From positions 1 to 5,984 of the forward strand of contig JAAUPH010000164.1 of the NCBI GenBank assembly GCA_012035435.1: a DNA stretch of 5,984 bases, in the 5' to 3' direction. The notes under the pieces are model-generated. The model saw nothing but the letters and a program-made list of their open reading frames with translations. It made no database searches and was not told where the DNA came from. The position numbers and the translations under genes are program-made. Source of the DNA: Sphingopyxis sp. GTDB taxonomy: Bacteria; Pseudomonadota; Alphaproteobacteria; Sphingomonadales; Sphingomonadaceae. Below are positions 1 through 5,670 of the stretch, in pieces (the stretch's first letter is position 1; each line of letters starts with the position of its first letter).

Positions 1-349
1 CCTGTTGGCGACGAACGATACCCCGACCGGAGCTTCGGTAGGCGGTGGCAGCCCACTCGTTGAAGATGGCACTCGTCCGAGCCAGCCGACCCCTGCTTTG
101 GCAGGAAGCACACCGGCGAGTGCGGCGACGGTTTCGCGAAATCCGCAAACGCCTGGGCCGGGTTTTCCAGATAGTCCCATCGGGCTGATCGCGGTTTCAA
201 CCGATACGCCAGGCCCAGTTGTGCCGGCCGTTCCCGAGCCAGCCAGTTGGCTTCTCATGATTCTTGGGGTTGGGTGGCTGGGGCTTTCGCTTCGGCGGCG
301 GAGCGATGTTGTGGAAGCGGGTTTGCCGTCATCATACGCGGCCGCGTAA
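1..349 (+). CDS. PEP-CTERM sorting domain protein, C-terminal part (5' end outside window)
   Basis: The reading frame is open at the window edge, so only the last ~115 residues are seen; the TTG at position 5 is probably not the start. Most of the visible part is a low-complexity stretch rich in Pro, Thr, Ser, Gly and Ala, as in an extracellular stalk. It ends in a PEP-CTERM signal: Pro-Glu-Pro at 233-241, a hydrophobic helix of about 16 residues (SWLLMILGVGWLGLSL), then a basic RRR cluster. By family knowledge this tripartite tail is the recognition signal for an exosortase, which processes it at the outer face of the inner membrane. An exosortase gene lies 3 kb away, which fits. After RRR there are about 15 further residues (ending SYAAA), longer than the usual short basic tail. 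The gene converges on the protease gene, with 41 bases between stops and no clear terminator. The mature domain is out of view, so the protein's role cannot be stated. Confidence 0.85.
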   Translation, partial: LLATNDTPTGASVGGGSPLVEDGTRPSQPTPALAGSTPASAATVSRNPQTPGPGFPDSPIGLIAVSTDTPGPVVPAVPEPASWLLMILGVGWLGLSLRRRSDVVEAGLPSSYAAA

Positions 350-390
350 TCAGCTCAAAGCCCCAGACGCTGCCGGGCACTTGGCGACAA

Positions 391-849
391 TCACCGGAAG
401 ACCAATTGCGGTCTGCCAAGCTTGTGCATGGCATCAAGCCCGAGAAGTGAATGGGGTACGCCGTTGACGACGGCAACGTTCATGTCGGTAATCGTCTGTC
501 CGTGAACACTGAGGTCAACCTGGGCCATCTTGGCCTCGGCCGACCCACCGATACCTCTGACCAACCTGGTTTCGTTGCCCGAAACTCCGAGCATCTTCGC
601 GTCGGCCGCGCTCAGGATTGTCAATGTCGCTCCGGTATCGACAAGAAAGGTCAGTCGATCACCGTTGACCTCTGCTTCGACAAAAATTCCATGGTTCGAT
701 CCATGAAGGCGATTTTCTGCGGCCAAAACAACCGGTGGTCCGATTTCTTTTGCTGGCTGATCTTCACCATTAGCGTCGGTAACGGTGAGGAGCGCTGTCC
801 CGCTCGCTACCGTCGCCATCAACGCAAGAAAGGTGAACGCCTCGCTCAT
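391..849 (-). CDS. Retropepsin-like (clan AA) aspartic protease, exported or membrane-anchored
   Basis: A 152-residue protein. The N-terminus has a hydrophobic segment (about residues 5-23) that is a signal peptide or anchor. The protease domain spans about 50-152. The catalytic motif FLVDTGAT has its active-site Asp at residue 71, and the second family hallmark is SLLGLDAM near residues 134-141. One Asp-Thr-Gly in a short single domain means it should work as a dimer, like retropepsins. It resembles the bacterial TIGR02281-type clan AA proteases. The ATG at 849 is chosen because it puts the hydrophobic leader first; no good Shine-Dalgarno sequence is visible, and no alternative start exists before an upstream in-frame stop. 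It lies 60 bases downstream of the membrane protein gene on the same strand, so it is probably last in the exosortase operon. A role in processing sorted surface proteins is inference from position only. Confidence 0.85.
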   Translation of the reverse strand: MSEAFTFLALMATVASGTALLTVTDANGEDQPAKEIGPPVVLAAENRLHGSNHGIFVEAEVNGDRLTFLVDTGATLTILSAADAKMLGVSGNETRLVRGIGGSAEAKMAQVDLSVHGQTITDMNVAVVNGVPHSLLGLDAMHKLGRPQLVFR

Positions 850-909
850 AGCGACGTTGCTATACGGCTTTTCCCTAAGCGCCGGTTAAGACGATTGGTA
901 AATCGGTGT

Positions 910-1764
910 TCAGCCTATCTGCCCTGCGAGCTTCTTGCGGTACCGATTGTGAAAAATCGCTCCAACGCTGAGGAGGAGCAACAAGACGGCAAAATCGCTT
1001 GCAGCGCTCCAGTAAGGCCAGCGGACCGATCTCAGATCGGAATAAATCAAGTTGGGTTTGCCAGCGACCGCATAGCCTGAATTAGTGTAAAGTTGCGCCA
1101 AGCCGCCAGGAACACCCTCGCTTTTCAGATATCCAATGATTTCCGTCGTGCGAGGGTCCGTCGCCTTGGCACGCTTAATCTGAACGAAGGTTGTGAAATC
1201 ATTAGACCGAGCGTCGGTCACCACAGGTGCTACCCAGAGTTCCCGGCTGGTGAACACGAAGCCCTCCCGATAGTAGCCAATGCGGTCAAGCAGGACGGTC
1301 CCCTTCAGTTTGACCTTGCCTTCCAATAGTGGACCGCGCGTACCGCGCTCAACCAATTGACTCAGATTTACCGAAACAGGCTTTTCGGCAATGGAACCCT
1401 GCGCCAACCCAATGAAGAACAGCGCAACCGCGATCACCGCGCTGGCTATGATCCCAAAATTGAAGAAAACAGATGCGAGTGCAGCTCTTTCGATCAGTTG
1501 GCTTTGCAGGCCCTCCTCCCCTCCCCTGTACGCCTTTCTCAGGCGAACAAAGAGGATAACCGCAAATGGCAAGGCCAACAGAGCCGTCAGCAGCACAACC
1601 GTGGCGACGGGGAAAAAGCGATCGAATGTCTTGAACTGCCACTCGGCCAGCCAACCGACGAGGCCGTTGTAGCGGATGGTCTGCCATACGAGCACCGCTG
1701 CCACTACCGCCGTCCAAGCCGCCGTGACCCAGCCCAGCGTCCTTGTCCTAATCCTGCTCGACAT
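910..1764 (-). CDS. Unrecognised four-helix membrane protein with an extracytoplasmic domain
   Basis: I do not recognise the family. With the start chosen here the protein has 284 residues. Predicted membrane helices lie near residues 10-30, 50-74, 98-121 and 254-272. Between helices 3 and 4 lies a soluble domain of ~130 residues (122-253), mixed in charge with many beta-favouring residues, and the protein ends in a basic tail (RYRKK). Basic residues at the N-terminus, the loop after helix 2 and the C-terminus suggest cytoplasmic ends and a periplasmic domain. The frame is open back to 1851, but the ATG at 1764 is preferred: it has AAGG at 1774-1777 nine bases upstream, gives a normal N-terminal helix and leaves 46 bases after the epsD-like stop. 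The longer starts lack good ribosome sites and would overlap that gene. Its place between the epsD-like and protease genes suggests a role in the exosortase system, which is inference. Confidence 0.75.
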   Translation of the reverse strand: MSSRIRTRTLGWVTAAWTAVVAAVLVWQTIRYNGLVGWLAEWQFKTFDRFFPVATVVLLTALLALPFAVILFVRLRKAYRGGEEGLQSQLIERAALASVFFNFGIIASAVIAVALFFIGLAQGSIAEKPVSVNLSQLVERGTRGPLLEGKVKLKGTVLLDRIGYYREGFVFTSRELWVAPVVTDARSNDFTTFVQIKRAKATDPRTTEIIGYLKSEGVPGGLAQLYTNSGYAVAGKPNLIYSDLRSVRWPYWSAASDFAVLLLLLSVGAIFHNRYRKKLAGQIG

Positions 1765-1773
1765 GATACCCAA

Positions 1774-1777
1774 CCTT
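1774..1777 (-). promoter_or_regulatory. Ribosome binding site deciding the start of the four-helix membrane protein
   Basis: AAGG on the minus strand, nine bases before the ATG at 1764. The upstream candidate starts (ATG at 1794 and at 1851) have no comparable site at normal spacing, so this site favours the shorter protein. Confidence 0.4.
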
Positions 1778-1810
1778 GTTGACCGCCCACCCATCGCAAT
1801 GAGAATTGCG

Positions 1811-2554
1811 TTAACGGTTTTGTGCGCCACTAGGACCATATCCCGGGGCATATTGCAATCTGCCGCTTTCCAGCACCTGCTTGTAAAGTGCGCTGGCCTT
1901 TTGCTCTGCGAATGCTGAAGTCAACCGGTTCAAAGCCCAGGCTCGGCCAGCCTTGGCCTCTAGGGGCGCTTCACGCACTTGTGATACACGATAGACCCTG
2001 CCTTGCCATAACATGCTGCGGCCTGGGCTGATCTCCATGACTGGGAAGGGCGGACGTACGGCATAGTCGGCCGTATCGATCGTCAGCTCCGAAGCCGGAC
2101 CGCCGCCAGAGCCGGAAAGCTGGAGGATGCGACGCTCTGAAAACTGCCAGGGATGCTTTGCCATATATGTGACAATGTCCTGATCCGATGATTTGCGCGC
2201 ATCGTTCGCAAGCCGTCGGTAAAGAGCCCCGACCAGCAGTTCTTCCCGCGCCCTGCGCAGTTCAAAGTGATATTGTGGATCCTGCTCCAGGCCGCGCTGT
2301 TGCGCAATCTGAGCAAGAGCACGCCGCCGAACCATGGCTTCTACTACCGCGTTATCAATTCCGGAGGCCGGAACCTCTGGCATTCGCCCTCTTTCGTGCT
2401 CGAACTCCGGAAGTGTAAGATCATCGCCGTTGACCTTGGCGATCACCTGCCCGGAAGGCTGAGAATTGTCGCACCCGGACATCATCAGAAAAAACGTAAG
2501 CGCTGCCCCAAAGCTGAGCGCGGTGCGATTGAACCTGATGTGATTAGACGGCAT
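1811..2554 (-). CDS. epsD: EpsD-like lipoprotein with SurA N-terminal-type domain
   Basis: A 247-residue protein with a lipoprotein leader: basic N-terminus, hydrophobic stretch at about 12-25 and a lipobox-like MSGC with the lipidated Cys at residue 28. The mature part begins with a SurA-N-like segment (about 38-115), starting with the typical IAKVNGDDLTLPEF pattern followed by charged helices. By family knowledge, EpsD proteins are periplasmic peptidyl-prolyl isomerase-like lipoproteins found in exopolysaccharide and exosortase loci. Here the region after HPWQFSERRILQ (about 134-145) is short, and I see no complete parvulin-type isomerase domain, so it may act as a chaperone or holdase rather than an isomerase. 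The start at 2554 has only a weak AGGG site five bases upstream. It lies nine bases from the divergent start of the small plus-strand gene. Assignment to the EpsD/SurA-N group is likely; the exact family name is less certain. Confidence 0.75.
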   Translation of the reverse strand: MPSNHIRFNRTALSFGAALTFFLMMSGCDNSQPSGQVIAKVNGDDLTLPEFEHERGRMPEVPASGIDNAVVEAMVRRRALAQIAQQRGLEQDPQYHFELRRAREELLVGALYRRLANDARKSSDQDIVTYMAKHPWQFSERRILQLSGSGGGPASELTIDTADYAVRPPFPVMEISPGRSMLWQGRVYRVSQVREAPLEAKAGRAWALNRLTSAFAEQKASALYKQVLESGRLQYAPGYGPSGAQNR

Positions 2555-2563
2555 GGAGGCCCT
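2555..2563. promoter_or_regulatory. Nine-base spacer carrying ribosome sites for both divergent genes
   Basis: Only nine bases separate the ATG at 2554 (minus strand) from the ATG at 2564 (plus strand). Read on the plus strand it gives GGAGG (2555-2559), four bases before the small gene's start. Read on the minus strand it gives AGGG (2560-2563), five bases before the epsD-like start. There is no room for a promoter, so each gene's promoter must lie inside a neighbouring coding region or farther upstream. Confidence 0.55.
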
Positions 2564-2806
2564 ATGGAAACGCTGTATGATTGGTGGGCCGTCACGATTT
2601 TCGGCGCGCTCTCTATAACTTGGCTTGGCCGTTCTGTGAACAGAGCTTCCTTTGCAGATCCCATGCTGCCTTACGGCATTTGCGCCATCGGTTGCGCGGG
2701 CGGTAACTGGCTCGGCAACGAGGGCTATGACCTGTTGGGGGCCGCGGTGCTCTCAGCCGCCGCGGTGATGTACGTTGCGGTTATCAGGCCCTTCCGCAAG
2801 GCCTAG
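2564..2806 (+). CDS. Small two-helix membrane protein, XrtV sorting-system accessory type
   Basis: An 80-residue protein starting METLYDWW and ending in IRPFRKA. A hydrophobic segment at about 7-22 and another at about 58-76 flank a central part with several glycines and a GNWLGNEGYDLL motif. GGAGG at 2555-2559 supports the ATG at 2564, although the frame stays open much farther upstream inside the opposite gene. The length, the METxYDW opening, the NWLGNEGYD core and the basic end match what I recall of small accessory proteins that accompany exosortase V, so I name it on that basis. It lies on the opposite strand from the rest of the cluster and fills the gap between epsI and the epsD-like gene. 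Its stop codon (2804-2806) overlaps the epsI stop (2803-2805) within one CTAG. It should sit in the inner membrane; its biochemical role is unknown to me. Confidence 0.8.
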   Translation: METLYDWWAVTIFGALSITWLGRSVNRASFADPMLPYGICAIGCAGGNWLGNEGYDLLGAAVLSAAAVMYVAVIRPFRKA

Positions 2807-3471
2807 CGCCGGGGCCCCAAAAGCAATGCCCGTTCCGATCCGCGGAGCGCTTCCAGCCAAGCTCGACAAAATTCCACCAAACGAAGGTCCATTTGCTCTG
2901 AAGCTTGCGCTTCCATTGAAATCCTGACGAGAACGCCATCCGATGGCGCACCTTGGAAGGCATTTCGAGCAATCGTGAGGCGTTGATCCCACAGATCGCG
3001 GGTAAAAGTTGTCCCGATTCTGGTCCAATAAAGCAGCCGATCGATACGGTTGCCGCGCTGTGCTTCCATCCAGCCTGCAGGGACACGTCGTCCGGCAAGC
3101 GCAACCTCGTCAATTTTCTGCTCCAAAATCTCGAAGCCCGACGATGGGTAGCAGGTCTCGGGACGATGCAGCTGGAGCGCATGGGTTTGTAATGGTCCAT
3201 ATGCCACAAGTACAACAATTGCTGGCCCCTGCCCGTTGGAATACGCGGCTACCGCAATCTGCTCATAGGCTGCTTTGGAGAGCGCATCAGCTGGTGGAAG
3301 GATCACGCTCTCTGCCGGAAGAGTACGCCAGACGCCGAAGGCTTCGGGCAACCCGAGCTTGGCCGCGTCATGCGAGGTTCCTGATGTGCGGAATGCTGGA
3401 TGAACCGAGAGGGCGCCCAATCCCCCCGCGCATAAAGTGCCGCTTAAAAGGAACGTCCGACGATCGATCAT
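2803..3471 (-). CDS. epsI: EpsI, exosortase-associated protein (V-type)
   Basis: A 222-residue protein with a twin-arginine leader: MIDRRTFLL followed by a hydrophobic, glycine-rich stretch to about residue 26. The EpsI domain follows, with LPEAFGVWRTLP near 41-52, the hallmark LHRPETCYPSSGF (His102, Pro104, Cys107) and a later LLYWTRIG segment at about 147-153. By family knowledge EpsI proteins are found beside or fused to exosortases and are thought to help surface-protein or polysaccharide export; their exact activity is unsettled. The frame is open to 3711, but the ATG at 3471 is clearly the start: it places the twin-arginine motif at the N-terminus, has AAGGAG at 3480-3485 eight bases upstream, and overlaps the exosortase stop as ATGA. 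That overlap suggests translational coupling. It converges with the small accessory gene, sharing CTAG at the stops. The gene is intact. Confidence 0.9.
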   Translation of the reverse strand: MIDRRTFLLSGTLCAGGLGALSVHPAFRTSGTSHDAAKLGLPEAFGVWRTLPAESVILPPADALSKAAYEQIAVAAYSNGQGPAIVVLVAYGPLQTHALQLHRPETCYPSSGFEILEQKIDEVALAGRRVPAGWMEAQRGNRIDRLLYWTRIGTTFTRDLWDQRLTIARNAFQGAPSDGVLVRISMEAQASEQMDLRLVEFCRAWLEALRGSERALLLGPRR

Positions 3472-4353
3472 TCGCCGCGCTCCTTTACCAGACGGTGCAC
3501 GAGCCTCTGCATGACAGCAAACATCGCCAATGCAAATGCGAAGCTCAAGACGCCTGAGAGTGGATGAATAGCGGTGTCCAACAGACCCGGGCCAAGAGTC
3601 TTTACCAGAAAGAGCAACGCGACAATGCGCAGCACATTGGCCAACAGCGCGATGGGCACAGAGATAATCACGGCTACAAGATATCCTCTCCAGCCTGTCC
3701 CTTGCATCCAATGTGCAAAAAGCAGTCCAATCGCGACAAGGCTCATTGTGGAACTAAGGCCCGCACAGGCCGTGTCGATGGCCAATTTGTACTGATCGAC
3801 GAACAGATAATGAGCGTCAGATGCCGTTTCCATCCGAAAAACGCGGCCCAAGTCGCTTGCGGCCCTTGCCACGAAGTCCCGAAGGATAACATTGCCTGAC
3901 AAGGTCAGACTGTAGGGTAGAGGAACAACAAGCCCGAGAAAGGCCAGAGGAAACATGCATGCCCGGGTAACAGCTGCTCCATTCAAAACGTAAAACGTTG
4001 CAACACCTGCCACCCAGACGCATACTGCCATGACCGAGACCAGGTCGATCGCAACTGGCAAAAAGATAAATTGGCAAAACCAAAGAGATCACCGCGACTG
4101 CGGGAATGACAGGGCCATGGCTTGCCAGATGCCCAACCCGTCTGTGGCTTTCGAAAAGCGACCAGAAACCAAGCGCGAGAACCAGCGGTGCCAGTGAACC
4201 AGCTTCTGTTCGCCAAGTTTGCTGGGCAAGGGACCAAAGCGTCGGGAGCGACCACAAAAAAAATGCGCCAGCGCCAAGCATCCGTGTTGAGGTCGACATG
4301 TAAGGGACGGTGGTCGGTTTTTGGGAAGGCGGCAAGAGTGAGCTGCTATTCAT
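3468..4353 (-). pseudogene. xrtV: Exosortase V (XrtV), interrupted by one single-base frameshift
   Basis: A multi-helix inner-membrane cysteine transpeptidase/protease of the exosortase family, read in two frames. Frame one runs from the ATG at 4353 with PTLWSLAQQTW and APLVLALGFW, the expected N-terminal exosortase region, to about 4065. Frame two runs from about 4061 to the stop at 3468 and carries the catalytic set: Cys in DTACAGLSS (codon 3765-3767), Arg in NVLRIVAL (3627-3629) and His in IHPLSG (3564-3566). Removing one base from the A run at 4060-4064 joins them as PIYLLPVAIDLV, giving a 294-residue protein of normal length. As written, translation leaves the family frame before the catalytic residues. 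A TTG at 4061 could start the catalytic fragment, but it would lack the first helices. The upstream TTG at 4368 is a possible longer start. The V-type name comes from neighbouring epsI and the accessory gene. Sequencing error remains a real alternative to a true pseudogene. Confidence 0.85.
3480..3485 (-). promoter_or_regulatory. Ribosome binding site of epsI
   Basis: AAGGAG on the minus strand, eight bases before the ATG at 3471 and inside the end of the exosortase gene. It decides against the longer upstream frame as the epsI start. Confidence 0.7.
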
Positions 4354-4381
4354 CGCGGTAGCTGGCAAGGCGATTGCCTGA

Positions 4382-4387
4382 ATTGTA
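4382..4387 (-). promoter_or_regulatory. Possible -10 element for the exosortase operon
   Basis: TACAAT on the minus strand, 28 bases before the ATG at 4353, matches five of six bases of a sigma70 -10 box. No convincing -35 box lies at the right distance, so this is a weak candidate in the only gap upstream of the exosortase genes. Confidence 0.2.
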
Positions 4388-4401
4388 TGGACGGGTCAGC
4401 C

Positions 4402-4438
4402 TCAGACATCTGACTGTCGGCCTGGCCGACATTCGGCC
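4402..4438. repeat. Cluster of nested inverted repeats upstream of the exosortase gene
   Basis: Three dyads lie in 37 bases of the gap between csgH and xrtV. TCAGA-CA-TCTGA is at 4402-4413. GTCGGCC-T-GGCCGAC is at 4416-4430, with perfect seven-base arms. GGCCGA-CAT-TCGGCC is at 4424-4438, with perfect six-base arms. The last two share the central GGCCGA, so in RNA only one of the two hairpins can form at a time. No T tract follows on either strand, so it is not an ordinary intrinsic terminator. It may be an operator with repeated half-sites, or a leader or intercistronic hairpin. The rest of the gap (4354-4533) shows nothing else I can support. Confidence 0.5.
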
Positions 4439-4533
4439 CAAGGCGGCGCGCGCTGTGCACATGGTCCAGATCATCACGCCCGAGCGCATGCCGGCTATTT
4501 GGGATGACGGAGGCGCCGTGACCGCGCTCGACA

Positions 4534-4907
4534 CTATTCGGTGTTGCAGGGGCCTTGGATAACTTCATAGGGTGTGCTGCCCTCTTCTTCAGCGGTCAGC
4601 TTCACGCACCAATTGTCACCGGCGTGGTGCGCATAGTCGACAACACCGCGCGCGTACCTGCCGCCAGCGTCGTCTTGCCCCGATGGCGCGAGGTGGAATT
4701 GCCGGTCACCTCAAGCGCATAGCTAACCCCTTGTGCCCGCGGCGACAGGCCGACCAGCGCGATCTCGAGAATCCCGTCATGCTCGCGCACGTCCAGGGTC
4801 AAGGCGCGCGTTGTTGGTGTGGAAACATCATTGGTCATGGCGGGCACCTTGGAGGGGGCCAGCAAGGCGAGCGCAATCATGCCTACAGGCAGGGCAGACA
4901 GGATCAT
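4534..4907 (-). pseudogene. csgH: Curli chaperone CsgH, frameshifted near its C-terminus
   Basis: CsgH is a small periplasmic chaperone that keeps curlin subunits from polymerising early. The frame starts at the ATG at 4907, with GGAGG at 4917-4921 nine bases upstream and an ATGA overlap with the previous gene. It has a signal peptide (about 1-23, ending KVPA), then LEIALVGLSPRAQGVSYALEVTG-type and STSRHRG segments typical of the family. As written it stops at 4602 after 101 residues with an unrelated end (VTIGA). One missing base at 4618-4622 would let it continue as DNWCVKLTAEE, then PYEVIQGPC, to a stop at 4534, giving 124 residues with a Cys pair (101 and 121). That restored end is what the family has, so I treat 4534 as the true gene end. 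The defect may be an assembly error. It appears to be the last gene of the curli module. Confidence 0.85.
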
Positions 4908-5661
4908 GGCGCGCGGCCTCCGAGCTGGTTGATGAGAGCGTTGATCAGCGCCTGCGCTTCTTCGCCGAGGCCGGCCGTATCGGGCTGTTCCTCGTCACGT
5001 GGGTTGGATGGAGTAGGAGCGCTGTTCCCGAGAGCTATCGAGGCAATCTCTTGGTTGCTAAGATCCCCGCTGGATGCACCGCCGCGCGCCAGCCGTTCAA
5101 TTACGGTATCGACGCTCGGCAACACACTGCTTTCCAGATCGCCGCGCAGCAGCCGGTCTTCGGCGCTGACCGAACCTTCTCTTGCACCGGCGAAATCCGC
5201 CGCGCGCGTCTCAAGCCGGGTCTGACACAGCGCCAAAATCGCCGCGACATTGGGCGGGTTGTCGCAGATGTCAGTGCCTTCGATGGCTTGCAACAGCACC
5301 CGGCGTTCAGCGGAGGTAAGCTGGGCCAGGGTCGCGTCAAGATCTGCTTTGGACAATTGCGCAATGCCCGGCCCGCCCTGACCGCGCGCGCTGATCTGGC
5401 TGGCGGGGGTGCTGCTGGCCCCCCGCACAATCTCGTTATCGTTGGTTTGCACCACCTTATCACGCGGCGCAAGGGGGCGGCCTGCCGTGTCAAAATATGC
5501 GCGCCCGCCCGCGCGGATGGGGTGCTGTCCGGCAAGTCGATTTGGATCGCTTCAGTGCGGCTGCTGGCTGGCGCTTCGTTGCTCTCTTGCGCGCGCGCAC
5601 CACTGTTGACCATGCCAAGAACGGCCATCGGGATTGCAGCAAGGAACAGCGATCGGATCAT
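4904..5661 (-). pseudogene. Unrecognised exported protein of the curli locus, frameshifted
   Basis: I do not recognise the family. The ATG at 5661, nine bases after the curlin stop, opens a clear signal peptide (about 1-24, hydrophobic, ending SGARA before QE). That frame carries on through IQIDLPDSTPSARAG and then becomes Arg-rich nonsense. In the neighbouring frame, from about 5500 down, YFDTAGRPLAPRDKVVQ continues into a helical region with LSKADLDATLAQLTSAERR, a Cys-containing DICDNPPNVAAILALC and a low-complexity Ser/Pro/Glu-rich part, ending INQLGGRAP at 4904. One base missing in the GC-rich tract 5499-5516 reconciles both, giving about 252 residues. The stop overlaps csgH as ATGA, so the two are likely co-translated. 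It does not look like CsgE, CsgF or CsgG. The two Cys in the ordered region could form a periplasmic disulfide. A role in curli assembly is inferred from position only. Confidence 0.7.
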
Positions 5662-5670
5662 GGCAATGGG

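Noticed and set aside
350..390. Terminator between the convergent PEP-CTERM and protease genes
   Set aside because: No stem with a T tract is visible on either strand.
451..1080. Open plus-strand frame of 209 codons
   Set aside because: It covers the opposite strand of the aspartic protease, whose DTGAT motif shows which strand codes.
3472..3711. N-terminal extension of epsI upstream to 3711
   Set aside because: This segment is the exosortase gene in another frame. The twin-arginine start at 3471 with AAGGAG is far better.
4056..4070. Programmed ribosomal frameshifting or transcript slippage in the exosortase
   Set aside because: A five-base run is too short for efficient slippage, and no stimulatory structure is evident. 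Error or mutation is simpler, especially with two other frameshifts nearby.
4374..4562. Plus-strand frame of 62 codons between csgH and the exosortase
   Set aside because: Starts at TTG without a ribosome site, overlaps the restored csgH end and carries the inverted repeats; nothing supports a protein.
4572..5225. Open plus-strand frame of 217 codons
   Set aside because: Antisense to csgH and the curli-locus gene, with Ser/Arg-rich composition and no ribosome site or motif.
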